From the NCBI RefSeq assembly GCF_900101745.1, contig NZ_FNAD01000007.1, positions 124,001 to 188,000 of the forward strand: 64,000 bases of DNA, written 5' to 3'. The notes under the pieces were generated by a model, which was given only the letters and a program-made list of their open reading frames with translations, made no database searches and was not told the DNA's origin. Position 1 is the stretch's first letter. Each line of letters starts with the position of its first letter. Made by a program: the position numbers and the translations under genes. This DNA comes from Glycomyces harbinensis (GTDB lineage Bacteria; Actinomycetota; Actinomycetes; Mycobacteriales; Micromonosporaceae). Below, in pieces: positions 40,383-49,528 of this stretch.

Positions 40383-42884
40383 GTGCAACGGTCAACGGCC
40401 GACGCTCCAGAAGCGCCTGCGGCGCAGCGGGATGCGGATACCCGCGCGCTCCAGACGCTCGACGACCTGGCAGCGTTCCTGCGCCGCCTTCGGGCGGCCT
40501 CCGGCAACATGTCGTTCCGCCGTATCCAAACCAACATTCGCACGTTCCGCCGGGAGCGCTCCATTCCCGATGGCGCGCCGTCGCTCGCGACCATTCACGG
40601 CCACTTTCAGAACGGCCGGGTCCGCATGAACTCCAACACGGTCCTCGACATCGCCCGCGCCCTCGGCCTCGACACCGCCGGCCTTCGCTCGCTCGCACAG
40701 GCCTGCCACCGAGTGCTCGAACGCGCCAACCGCTCCCTCATCGTCACGACCCGCGCCGCGATCCCCGAGCCGACCGCGACCTTCACCGGACGCCGGGCCG
40801 ACCGCGACCGCATCGCCGCGCATGTCCAGGCGGCCCGCCGCGTCGGCGCAGCCGTCGTCGTCATCGAGGGCATGGCCGGGATCGGCAAGTCCGAACTCGC
40901 GTTCCGGGCCGCCCGCGACCTCACCGACGCCGGACTCGTCGGGGCCGTGCACCTCTTCGCCGATCTGCGCGGCTTCGACCCGCTCGAACCGCCCGCGGCC
41001 CCCGACGCCGTCGTCCGCGGCTTCCTCGCCCACCTCGGCACACCGGGCCGCCGCATCGACGCCCTCAGCCCCGCAGCGCGAGTGACGCTCCTGCACCGCG
41101 AACTCGCGGCCCGGCAGACGCTCCTCGTCCTGGACAACGCCGCCGACGCGACGCAGCTCGAACCCCTTCTGCCGCGCGGCTCCGACTGCGTGGCCCTCGT
41201 GACCAGTCGCCGCCGGCTCATCGACCTGGACGCGACCGCCCGCATCCCGCTCGGCACCGTCACCGTCACCGAGGCCCTCGACCTGCTGCGGCGACACGAC
41301 CAGTCCGGCCGCCTCGACGCCGCTCCAGGCGACGCCACGGCCCTGGTCGAGCTGTGCCGGCGTCTGCCACTGGAACTGGCCGCGGCCGGACGCCAGCTGG
41401 AGAGCAAACCCGACTGGCAGATCGGCGATCACGTCGAACGCCTGCGCCGCATCCCCGCCCACGAGCACAGCGGACCCGCGCTCGCCTTGTCCTACGACAA
41501 CCTCCCCGAACCGGCCCAGCGCCTGTTCCGGCTTCTGGCCCTCCACCCGGGGCGACGATTCACCGCCGATGCCGCCGCCGTCTTGACCGACGACACGGCG
41601 GTCGAGGCGGCGACGATGCTGACCCGGCTCTACAACGAGAGCCTGCTGCTGCGACGCGCCGACGACATCTATGAATTCCACGATTCGGTGCGCGCCTTCG
41701 CCATGGACCGCGGCGACCGCGAAGACCCCGCCAGCGCGCAGCACACCGCGGTCGCGAACCTCCTGCGCCATTACCGGCACCGCCTCGAAACCAGCGGCGA
41801 CGCGGACACCGACTGGATCAACGCCGAACGCGCGACACTCCTGGCCTGCATGCACGTCACCGCCCACGACGCCGACGCCGCAGCCCTCGCGGCGCCACTC
41901 AACCGTGCGCTGCGCCTGCTGGGGCACTACGACGCGGCGCGGCTCTGCAACCGGCAGCTCCTGCGGATCGCCCACCGCGCCGACGAGCGCTCGTGGGAGG
42001 CCAGCGCCCGTATGGGGATCGCAGAGATCGACCGCCTGACAGGCAGATTCCGAGCCGCCACAGACGGGTTCGATCACGTGCTGCGGCTCCGCCGACAACT
42101 GGGCGACCGCGTCGGCGAAGCCGACGCGTTGCGGGGCCTCGCCCAGGCCGCGTCCAATGACGACTATCCCGTCGCGCGAGAACGGTACCGAGCCGCGCTC
42201 GCCATCCACCAGCGGTTCGGCAACCCCGTCGGCGAAGCCGAAGCGCTGTGGGGGCTCGCCGAGATCGCCATGTCAGTAGGCGACCTCGACACGGCCGCCG
42301 CCCACGCCGAGAAGGTCGCCTCGATATGCGCGAGCATCGGCAATCGCGTCGGCGAAGCCTACGGCCTCCGAGCCCTCGGCGACGTCGCCGCCCAGCGGGG
42401 CGAGATCGACGTGGCGACGAGGCGATACCGGCAGTCGCTGCACCTGTGCCGACAGGTCGGCAACCCTCGAGGCAGCGCCTGCGCCCTGCGAGGACTGGCC
42501 AACGCGGCCCTACGCGGCGGCGACATCGTCCGCTCCGAACGGCTCTACCGGCAGGCGCTCGAAAGCTGCCGCCGCATCGGCGACATCTCCGGGGAAGCTG
42601 ACGCACGACGCGGCCTCGCCGAGACCGCTCTCGCTCGCGGCGCGTTCAGCGCCGCCGCAGCCGAGTTCGCCCCCGCGCTGGCGATCTACCGGGAGACGGC
42701 GGACCGTGTGGGCGAGGCGCACTGCCTGGCAAGTCTGGGCCACATTGCCTGGCGCGCACAGCGTCGCGCACCGGCCCGCCGACAATGGCTCCAGGCCCTG
42801 CAACTGGCCGAACGCGGCGGTCTGCCGCTGGCGAGTGACTTGCGCGATGCGCTCGCAAGCGCCGGCTTCGCCGATTCCGTTTAG
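40383..42884 (+). CDS. HTH/NB-ARC/TPR regulator-like protein
   Basis: An 833-residue protein. Residues ~20-90 are a divergent helix-turn-helix ('SLATIHGHFQNGRVRMNSNT' and 'VLDIARALGLDTAGLRSLAQ'). NB-ARC ATPase from ~130: P-loop 'IEGMAGIGKSELAFRAA' (about residue 162), Walker B 'TLLVLDNAADATQL'; 'IYEFHDSVRAFAMDRG' is the winged-helix end. From ~500 there are seven or more TPR units, each with a G-x-x-x-G-E-A-x-x-L-x-G-L-A register. No SARP/BTAD domain. Likely a signal-transducing STAND switch that binds DNA or a partner. Leaderless promoter; divergent from a secreted-protein gene. Confidence 0.88.
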   Translation: MQRSTADAPEAPAAQRDADTRALQTLDDLAAFLRRLRAASGNMSFRRIQTNIRTFRRERSIPDGAPSLATIHGHFQNGRVRMNSNTVLDIARALGLDTAGLRSLAQACHRVLERANRSLIVTTRAAIPEPTATFTGRRADRDRIAAHVQAARRVGAAVVVIEGMAGIGKSELAFRAARDLTDAGLVGAVHLFADLRGFDPLEPPAAPDAVVRGFLAHLGTPGRRIDALSPAARVTLLHRELAARQTLLVLDNAADATQLEPLLPRGSDCVALVTSRRRLIDLDATARIPLGTVTVTEALDLLRRHDQSGRLDAAPGDATALVELCRRLPLELAAAGRQLESKPDWQIGDHVERLRRIPAHEHSGPALALSYDNLPEPAQRLFRLLALHPGRRFTADAAAVLTDDTAVEAATMLTRLYNESLLLRRADDIYEFHDSVRAFAMDRGDREDPASAQHTAVANLLRHYRHRLETSGDADTDWINAERATLLACMHVTAHDADAAALAAPLNRALRLLGHYDAARLCNRQLLRIAHRADERSWEASARMGIAEIDRLTGRFRAATDGFDHVLRLRRQLGDRVGEADALRGLAQAASNDDYPVARERYRAALAIHQRFGNPVGEAEALWGLAEIAMSVGDLDTAAAHAEKVASICASIGNRVGEAYGLRALGDVAAQRGEIDVATRRYRQSLHLCRQVGNPRGSACALRGLANAALRGGDIVRSERLYRQALESCRRIGDISGEADARRGLAETALARGAFSAAAAEFAPALAIYRETADRVGEAHCLASLGHIAWRAQRRAPARRQWLQALQLAERGGLPLASDLRDALASAGFADSV

Positions 42885-42948
42885 CGCTGCTGCGGCGCCT
42901 GGCGTCACCGGCAACGCCTCCGCCGGCTCGCCGGTCAGTCCCACCCGG

Positions 42949-44109
42949 TCAGCGCATGAGCGTGCGGAGGCTGGCGGCAATGAGGTCGGGGCGCTCGGCG
43001 GCGATGAAGTGTCCGCCGAGACCGAGGTCGTTCCACACTCCGATGTTCGCGAACAGCCGCTCGGCGAGCTCGCGTGGGGCGTGCTCGATGGCCTGGGTCG
43101 TTCGGGCCACGCCGACCGGCTGGGCAACCCGGTCGGTGGTGCGGATCGGCTGTCCCTCGATGTCGGCACGGTAGTAGGTGCGGTTGGCACCGGAGACGGA
43201 TCCCGTGACCCAGTAGAGGGTGAGGGTGTCCAGCAGCGTGCGGGTGAGCGGGCCGGTCCAGTCCCAGCCCTGCCCGGGTTGCAAGGTCCAGCTCCACCAC
43301 TTCTCGAACAGCCAGGCCGCGAGGCCGACCGGGCTGTCGGTCAGACCGTAGGCCAGGGTGTGGGGGCGGGTGCTGAGCATGGCCATGTAGCCGCCCTCAT
43401 CCCGGTCCCACTCGTCGGCGTAGCGCAGGTACGCCCGCTCGGGCTCGGTCAGGTCGGCCGGCGGCCAGACGGCGCGGGGCAGGCCCGGCTCGGTGGTGTG
43501 GTAGCCCAGCACCCGCTGCGGGGCGGTCAACGCCATCCGCACGCCGGCGCTGGCGGCGATGTCGTACGCGTGGATCCACACTCGGTCGACGCCCAGCCCC
43601 TCCAGCAGCCGTATGAGCATGTCGGCGATCTCGGCGCCGGAGGGTCCCGGTACTGCGAGTGGGCCGGAGAACGCGAAACCCGGCAGTGAGGCGACGATCA
43701 CGTCGTAGGCCACCGGGTCGGGCCGGGCGAGGAGCTCGGCCAGGTCGAGCATCTCCAGAAACGAGCTCGGCCAGCCGTGCAGCAGGAGCACGGTGCCTGC
43801 GGGTGCGTCGGCCCGCACCCGCATGGCATGCAGGATCTGCCCGCCGCAGTCGACCCGGACCTGGTCGTGGCGGGCGAGCCGAGCCTCGGTCGCCCGCCAG
43901 TCATGCGCCTGCCATAGCTCGACCAGCCGCCGCACGTCGGCCAGACCGGCGCCGTAGCGCCAGCCCGCGTCGGGGGCGTCAGACGGCCAACGAGTGGCCG
44001 CCAACCTGTCGTTCAAATCGGTCAGCTCGGCCTCGGGGACGTCGATGACGAACGGTCCTGTGGCGGGCAATCCAGCGGACCAAGCAGACCCATGTTGCGC
44101 ATTCGGCAT
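42949..44109 (-). CDS. Epoxide hydrolase family protein (EHN domain)
   Basis: A 386-residue alpha/beta-hydrolase with the N-terminal EHN domain of microsomal-type epoxide hydrolases ('FVIDVPEAELTDLNDRLAAT' to about residue 110). The oxyanion motif is 'LLHGWPSSFLEML'; the nucleophile Asp lies in 'IHAYDIAASAG', where the usual H-G-G-D-W-G has become H-A-Y-D-I-A; a late 'GGHFIAAERPD' supplies the catalytic His. It may hydrolyse epoxides, with an altered nucleophile pocket. The ATG is 6 nt after TAGCGT (plus 44116-44121), leaderless. It follows the 7-helix membrane gene in the same direction. Confidence 0.88.
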   Translation of the reverse strand: MPNAQHGSAWSAGLPATGPFVIDVPEAELTDLNDRLAATRWPSDAPDAGWRYGAGLADVRRLVELWQAHDWRATEARLARHDQVRVDCGGQILHAMRVRADAPAGTVLLLHGWPSSFLEMLDLAELLARPDPVAYDVIVASLPGFAFSGPLAVPGPSGAEIADMLIRLLEGLGVDRVWIHAYDIAASAGVRMALTAPQRVLGYHTTEPGLPRAVWPPADLTEPERAYLRYADEWDRDEGGYMAMLSTRPHTLAYGLTDSPVGLAAWLFEKWWSWTLQPGQGWDWTGPLTRTLLDTLTLYWVTGSVSGANRTYYRADIEGQPIRTTDRVAQPVGVARTTQAIEHAPRELAERLFANIGVWNDLGLGGHFIAAERPDLIAASLRTLMR

Positions 44110-44162
44110 AGCGTGACGCTACCGGCAGGGTCCGACGCCGACTTCTCGAAGCGTCCGCAGCG

Positions 44163-45377
44163 TCAGCGGTCGGGGGCGAGTCGAGGAGGCCGTCGAGCCT
44201 CGTGTTCGGACCAACGCAGCTTGGCGTCCTCGCACACCTGTTCTTTGAATGCCGCCCGGACTTGGGCGGGGTCGACGCTGTCGTCCTCGGCGATTGCGGG
44301 GCTGACCACGTTCTTTTCAATCCAATGGGCACTGCCCGCGTTCCATGTGCGGAACTTCGAGCCGCCCGGTTCGAGTCCCACGACCGTCCCGAGCATCTGG
44401 CGGGCTTCAACCGCCATGACCCTGATCCTCGGCTGGCCGGCCACCTTACTGAACTCCAGCCCGTGGCCGTCCAGCCCTTTACCTTCGAGGGGCATTGTCG
44501 GAGCCGGGTCGAGAACGCTGCCGGTGGCGAACGCGAAGACCGCCATCACCGCCGCAGTGAGGATCAGGACCAGATGGACCCAAGTTCGGGGGTCGAGTCC
44601 GCCGGAGCTGGGGTCCGCGACGCCTCGGGCCCAGAGCGATGCCATGCCGATCATCGATGCAAGTACCAAAGTGATGAGCGCAGGGAAATGGGGCCTGGGC
44701 AGCAGCAGGTCAGCCGCGGCCTGGACGACCGCTCGGCGCTGTAGCCACCGGATCGGTCTGCGGATCCTCTCCGCTCGCTGGAGCGCCGGCACCGTGAGCA
44801 GTAGCCCGCCGAGTGCGAACACAAGAAGAAGTCCGAAACTCCACGCCCGAGGGGACATCCATTGAGGGCAGGCGCCGCCACATCCCGCCGTCCAGGCGCT
44901 GTCGAGCAGGTCGGCCAACATGCCGACCACTACTGCCGGCCCAGCTGCGGCGACCACCCACCGTGTGGCTTCCGCACTGGACCTTGTAGCCGGATGTGTC
45001 ACCATCACCAAGTTCAAGGCGTAGAACAGGGAAAGTACCGCGGCCCCGAGAACCATCCCGTACACCGACATTCCGAGCAGGACCCGGCCGGAAGTCACCG
45101 ACTCGCCGGCGAGTCGCGCGTACAGGAACGCGCACACGGTCAAGGCGCACATCGCGTAGAACAGCGTCTTGACGATCGAGGCCGGGCCGATGTGGGCGTA
45201 CTTCACCAAGGAGGCATCGGGATCTTGCCCACGGGTGCCGGTGTCCTGGCGCTCGAGATAGATGATCAGGGCTGTAAACGCGAAGCCGGCGAGGACCGAC
45301 GCGAGCGATCCGAACATCTGCGCTGGCGGGCCCAGGTTGGCGACTTGAGCCAGTGGCTGAAGGTGCTCGTTCTCCAT
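44163..45377 (-). CDS. Seven-helix membrane protein of unknown function
   Basis: A 404-residue protein with about seven membrane helices (e.g. 'LASVLAGFAFTALIIYLER', 'GMSVYGMVLGAAVLSLFYAL', 'RWVVAAAGPAVVVGMLADLL', 'SFGLLLVFALGGLLLTVPAL', 'HLVLILTAAVMAVFAFATG') and a ~100-residue soluble C-terminus ending in basic residues. No transporter signature recognised. The frame is open further upstream (to 45740), but ATG 45377 gives the natural start just before helix 1. It is divergent, by 340 bp, from the MalE-like/GH13 pair and may belong with it. Confidence 0.7.
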   Translation of the reverse strand: MENEHLQPLAQVANLGPPAQMFGSLASVLAGFAFTALIIYLERQDTGTRGQDPDASLVKYAHIGPASIVKTLFYAMCALTVCAFLYARLAGESVTSGRVLLGMSVYGMVLGAAVLSLFYALNLVMVTHPATRSSAEATRWVVAAAGPAVVVGMLADLLDSAWTAGCGGACPQWMSPRAWSFGLLLVFALGGLLLTVPALQRAERIRRPIRWLQRRAVVQAAADLLLPRPHFPALITLVLASMIGMASLWARGVADPSSGGLDPRTWVHLVLILTAAVMAVFAFATGSVLDPAPTMPLEGKGLDGHGLEFSKVAGQPRIRVMAVEARQMLGTVVGLEPGGSKFRTWNAGSAHWIEKNVVSPAIAEDDSVDPAQVRAAFKEQVCEDAKLRWSEHEARRPPRLAPDR

Positions 45378-45717
45378 GCGGGGGTGAACCTCTGCAATCA
45401 GGGGTAGCGGGTTGTCCGATTCTCGCGAAATGGATCGAGGGGTGCCGTGCTGGTAGGTCGACGACGATCCAACAGGACCAGTCTGGGACATGCCATCCCA
45501 GAACGGCCATGCCTGGAACTGCCTGAATCCATGACAGGTCTGTGAGCCCACTCGAGTGGTGCCTGGGCCGAGCGGGGTCGTAGTGCGGCGGCAGCTCGCG
45601 ACCCCCCTTTCCACGTCGTTGGTGAAGTTCCCGGCGGGCGCCGTTCGGTCATCCAGCGGTCGCGGCCCGATCCGTTCGTGAACCCTGAGACGCTCGAGAA
45701 GTTCATATCCTTGAGCA
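45378..45717. other. 340-bp divergent intergenic region
   Basis: It lies between the 7-helix membrane gene and the MalE-like gene. The minus frame through it (extension of the membrane protein) has no coding character. The right end carries TATCCT (45706-45711), 6 nt before GTG 45718. No palindrome was noticed. Confidence 0.5.
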
Positions 45718-47379
45718 GTGGACTGGAGCAACATCCCCAACTGGATCTCGTCGGTCTCCTCGATGGCGGCGCTGCTGTTCGCCGCCGTCGCGGCGGTCGC
45801 CGCCAGGAACGTCTACAAGATCGAGTCCGCGAGGGATCAGGCCAATGCGGAGCTGCGAGCAGAGCGGGAATCGATGGAACGCCGCGATCAGGCGGCCCTG
45901 GTCTCGGCCTGGTGGGGATACTCCTCCGACGCCGGCCGGCCCGCGCTCGACTGGGGCGTGTTCATACGCAATGCGTCAGAGACTCCGGTGTACGACGCCA
46001 AATTCTCGGTGCTGAGCCTCGACGACCCCAACCTCGGCGAGCGGTTCGAGATGGCGGTGCTGCCGCCCGCGGCTGAACCCGTGTTCCGTCCCATCGCGCT
46101 GACCGCGCCGAACTCGACCGAATTCCGGGTGGAGGCGACCTTCACCGACTCGAGCGGGCAGCGGTGGATCCGGGACAAACAGGGACGGCTCCACGAGCTG
46201 GGCCCGAAGGTCCTGGTCTGGGGGGAGGAGCTCCGGATCAACGCCCTGCGGCGTTTCTTCTCGGAGTTCCTCGCGACGCACGGCGTCGACGCGCAACTGC
46301 GCAGCGGCCAATTCGAGGAGCTCTTCGACACCCTGCGCGATCCGAACGACGCCGTCCCGGTGCCCGACATCCTGGTCGGACCGCACGACTGGATCGGCAT
46401 CCTGGCCGAGCGTCGAATGATCGAACCGCTGCGACTGTCGCCGCGCCATCGCGACGCCTTCGACCCGCTGGCGATCGACGCTATGACCTTCCGCGGCGAA
46501 CTGTACGGCATTCCGTACGCCTTCGACGCCCCCGCGCTGCTGCGCAATGTGGACCTTGTTCCCGCCGCTCCCGCGTCGTTCGAAGAGATGATCCACATGG
46601 GTCAGGAGCTTCTGCGCGTCGGTGCCGCCGAGGTGCCGTTCGCGATGCAGGTGCCCTCCCCGTACTACCTGTACCCGGTGCTGCTCGCGGCCGGAGGCGA
46701 GCTTTTCGGCCGGCGCGAGGACGGCGGTCTGGACACCGGGGAGTTCAGGGTCAACACGCCGCGTTCCCGAGCCGCCCTCGAACGATTCCGGGAGCTGGGG
46801 CTCGCCGGTCTCGGTTGCCTGCGACCGGAGATCGGACGCATCGAGGCAGTCGACCTCTTCATCACCGGCCGGACGCCGTTCCTGCTCTGCGCCTCACGTG
46901 TACTGCGGGAGGCGCAGAAGGCGGGCCTGAACCTCGCGGTGGAACCGGTGCCCCCTTACCGGGGCTTCGCACCGGTCCGTCCGATGGTGACCGTGCACGG
47001 GTTCTGTCTGACCCGGCGCGGACGCAACAAGACCATCGCCAAAGACCTCATCGTCGACCACCTGACCCGCACCGCGGTATCGAGTTCACTGTCCGAGATC
47101 TGGCCCCATGTCCCGGTGCGGCTGGACGCGCTGGAGCGAAGCCGCGGCGCCGAACCGGCGATCCGGGCGTTCTACGAGACGTTCCGCTCCGGCGACCCCA
47201 TTCCCTCGATGCCCGAAATGGGCGATGTCTGGCGCGCGCTCAAGCGAGCGGAGGTCAAACTGGTGGACGGTGCCGAGAGCGGACCTGTGGCACGGCAGCT
47301 CGCGAAGCAGCTCGAGGAGCTGACGAACGACCGACCGGACGCGGCAGGCCGGCAGCGCGCGAAAGGAAGGCTCGATTAG
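45718..47379 (+). CDS. Membrane-anchored MalE-like substrate-binding protein
   Basis: A 553-residue protein. One helix at ~10-32 ('SSVSSMAALLFAAVAAVAAR') is followed by a charged coiled segment and an Ig-like beta domain (~60-165). From ~175 the sequence follows the maltose-binding-protein fold: 'DILVGPHDWIGILAERRMIE' resembles the MalE 'WGPHDRFGGYA' strand; then 'YGIPYAFDAPALLRNVDLVP', 'LYPVLLAAGGELFG' and 'FLLCASRVLREAQKAG'. No lipobox or signal cleavage site. The N-terminus is acidic and basic residues follow the helix, so the domain should face the cytoplasm. Leaderless start GTG 45718 (TATCCT 6 nt upstream). The GH13 gene overlaps its stop. Confidence 0.78.
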   Translation: MDWSNIPNWISSVSSMAALLFAAVAAVAARNVYKIESARDQANAELRAERESMERRDQAALVSAWWGYSSDAGRPALDWGVFIRNASETPVYDAKFSVLSLDDPNLGERFEMAVLPPAAEPVFRPIALTAPNSTEFRVEATFTDSSGQRWIRDKQGRLHELGPKVLVWGEELRINALRRFFSEFLATHGVDAQLRSGQFEELFDTLRDPNDAVPVPDILVGPHDWIGILAERRMIEPLRLSPRHRDAFDPLAIDAMTFRGELYGIPYAFDAPALLRNVDLVPAAPASFEEMIHMGQELLRVGAAEVPFAMQVPSPYYLYPVLLAAGGELFGRREDGGLDTGEFRVNTPRSRAALERFRELGLAGLGCLRPEIGRIEAVDLFITGRTPFLLCASRVLREAQKAGLNLAVEPVPPYRGFAPVRPMVTVHGFCLTRRGRNKTIAKDLIVDHLTRTAVSSSLSEIWPHVPVRLDALERSRGAEPAIRAFYETFRSGDPIPSMPEMGDVWRALKRAEVKLVDGAESGPVARQLAKQLEELTNDRPDAAGRQRAKGRLD

Positions 47380-48955
47380 CGAGACCGACTGGGCCGCAAA
47401 CGGGCTCATCTACCAGATATACGTGCGCAGCTTCGCCGACTCCGACGGCGACGGGATCGGCGACTTGGCGGGGATCCGCTCTCGGCTCGACTATCTGGTC
47501 GATCTGGGGGTCGACGCACTCTGGCTGACGCCCTTCTTCCCCTCTCCGATGGCGGACGGGGGCTACGATGTCGCCGACCACCGCGACGTGGACCCGCGCT
47601 TGGGTTCGATGCGGGACTTCGACGAACTGCTCGACGCGGTGCACGATCGGGGACTGCGGCTCATCGTCGACATGGTCCCCAACCACACCTCGAACCAGCA
47701 CCCCTGGTTCCGCGAAGCCCTTTCGTCCGAACCCGGAGCGGCGGCTCGGGGCCGCTACCACTTCAGGCCGGGCCGCGGCGGCGACGGCGCCCAGCCCCCG
47801 AACAACTGGCGGTCCGCGTTCGGCGGTCCGGCATGGACCAGACTCCCCGACGGCGACTGGTACCTCCACCTGTTCACCCCTGCGCAACCGGACCTCAATT
47901 GGGACAGTGGCGAAGTCCGGGCCGAATTCGCCGACATACTGCGGTTCTGGCTCGACAAGGGCGTGGACGGCGTCCGCGTGGACGCCGCGCACGGACTGGT
48001 GAAGCCGTCCGGGCTGCCCGACTTCGCCTTCCCCGGTGCCAGCGGCAACCGGCCGTACTTCGACCAGGACGGCGTCCACGCGATCTACCGTGCATGGCGC
48101 CGAATCCTCGACTCCTACACCCCGCCCAGGATCATGGTCGCCGAAGCCCCGCTGCGCGACCCCGCTCGCGCGGCCCGATTCGTCAGACCGGACGAAATGG
48201 ACCAGGCATTCGGCTTCGAGCTCATCTGGGCGCCCTGGTCGCTGCCGCAGATCCGCGACGCCGTCGCCGTCGCCGTATCGGCGATGGCGGCGGTCGGGCG
48301 GACCCCGACCTGGGTGATCGGCAACCACGACGCGGTGCGAGTGGCAAGCCGGCTCTCTCCGGAGGGCGCAACCGCATTGCGCAGAGCGCGCGCGATGGCC
48401 CTGCTCAGTCTCGCGCTGCCCGGGTCCGCCTATGTGTACCAAGGCGACGAGATCGGCCTGCCACAGGCGCCGGACCTGGCGATCGAATTCCAGGAGGACC
48501 CCGTCCGGTCCCTCTCGGGTGGCGCACGCGCCGGCCGCGACGAGTGCCGCATCCCCATGCCCTGGCTGGGCGACCGGCCCCCGTTCGGATTCGCTCCGGC
48601 CGGTTCGAGCGCTCCCTGGCTGCCCCAGCCCGAATCATGGGCCGCACTGACGGTCGCGGCGCAACTCCGCCGGCCCGACTCGACGCTCGCGATGTACCGC
48701 AAGGCGATCCGGCTCCGCAGAACGATCGACGAACTGCGGGGCGGCGACCTGAATTGGACCCCCGCTCCACAAGGGGTCCTCGCGTTCACTCGGGGCGGGA
48801 CGTTCACGTGCGCGGTCAACTTCGGCTCCGACGCCGTACCGATGCAGGTGTTCCTCGACGCGGGCGTGCCGGTCCTGTCAAGCGCCCCAGTCCAAGACGA
48901 TGTCCTGCCCGCAGACGCGGCCGTCTGGATTCGCCGGCCACCCTCGACCCCGTAG
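47375..48955 (+). CDS. GH13 alpha-glucosidase, apparent ATT start
   Basis: A 526-residue glycoside hydrolase of the oligo-1,6-glucosidase/alpha-glucosidase branch: 'YQIYVRSFADSDGDGIGDL', 'QPDLNW' (family marker), nucleophile D203 in 'GVRVDAAHG', acid/base E257 in 'MVAEAPL', D319 in 'IGNHD'. There is no signal peptide, so it is cytoplasmic. The conserved first strand 'WAANGLIYQIY' lies upstream of the first GTG (47423), and between the in-frame stop at 47321 and that point there is no ATG, GTG, TTG or CTG. ATT 47375, with AAGGAAGG 4 nt before it, is the only reasonable start; it overlaps the preceding stop. Confidence 0.85.
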   Translation: MSETDWAANGLIYQIYVRSFADSDGDGIGDLAGIRSRLDYLVDLGVDALWLTPFFPSPMADGGYDVADHRDVDPRLGSMRDFDELLDAVHDRGLRLIVDMVPNHTSNQHPWFREALSSEPGAAARGRYHFRPGRGGDGAQPPNNWRSAFGGPAWTRLPDGDWYLHLFTPAQPDLNWDSGEVRAEFADILRFWLDKGVDGVRVDAAHGLVKPSGLPDFAFPGASGNRPYFDQDGVHAIYRAWRRILDSYTPPRIMVAEAPLRDPARAARFVRPDEMDQAFGFELIWAPWSLPQIRDAVAVAVSAMAAVGRTPTWVIGNHDAVRVASRLSPEGATALRRARAMALLSLALPGSAYVYQGDEIGLPQAPDLAIEFQEDPVRSLSGGARAGRDECRIPMPWLGDRPPFGFAPAGSSAPWLPQPESWAALTVAAQLRRPDSTLAMYRKAIRLRRTIDELRGGDLNWTPAPQGVLAFTRGGTFTCAVNFGSDAVPMQVFLDAGVPVLSSAPVQDDVLPADAAVWIRRPPSTP

Positions 48956-49186
48956 GCGCCGACCGCACAGGGCGTATGGGCGATTGTCAAACCGCCAACG
49001 TAGATTCAATGACGAAATTCGCATCCCTCTCAGGATGATGCGGTGGACCCAGATTCGGCGCGTTCCCATAGGCCTCGGCGTGCGGGTTCGGGACGCTGAG
49101 GGTCAGCTCTCAGCCGCTCGATCGGCCTGAACCACCTGCCGAAGCGATGCGCTCGACGCCTGCCAACGGGGTTTCTCTGGCCTTCG

Positions 49187-49528
49187 TCAGCTGGCCGGGT
49201 CGTATTGGAACTGCCGGACCTCTTGCGAGCAGCGGCAGGCGACGGCGATCTTCGCGGCCCATTCCAGTGCCGCCTCCCGTGAGGGCAGTTCGAGAACGGT
49301 GTAGCCGCCGTTGGGCACCGTGTGACCCGGGTGGGTGCCTGCGGTGACGGTGCCATCGCCGGCGACGAGCACTGGGGCCACGTCCTCATCGATGCCGCCG
49401 CCGAAGACGTACACGCCCGCTGCCTTGGCCTCCTCGATGACGGCGCGTGCGGCGTCGGCCACCACCGCGAAGTCCTCCGCGGGGATCACCATGGCCTCAC
49501 CGGGGAACGAGATCAGGTACTTCGTCAT
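49187..49528 (-). CDS. YCII-related (DGPF-type) protein
   Basis: A 113-residue ferredoxin-like alpha/beta protein of the YCII family: 'KYLISFPGEAMVIPAED', 'GVYVFGGGIDED', 'GGYTVLELPSREAALEWAAK' and 'CRCSQEVRQFQYDP'. Members often accompany ECF sigma factors and may be dehalogenase-like enzymes or small-molecule binders. AAAGGAG precedes ATG 49528, which overlaps the stop of the upstream gene (ATGA). No sigma gene is adjacent. Confidence 0.82.
   Translation of the reverse strand: MTKYLISFPGEAMVIPAEDFAVVADAARAVIEEAKAAGVYVFGGGIDEDVAPVLVAGDGTVTAGTHPGHTVPNGGYTVLELPSREAALEWAAKIAVACRCSQEVRQFQYDPAS

Noticed and set aside
45378..45740. N-terminal extension of the 7-helix membrane protein to 45740
   Set aside because: It would overlap the start of the divergent MalE-like gene and lacks coding character; ATG 45377 precedes the first helix normally.
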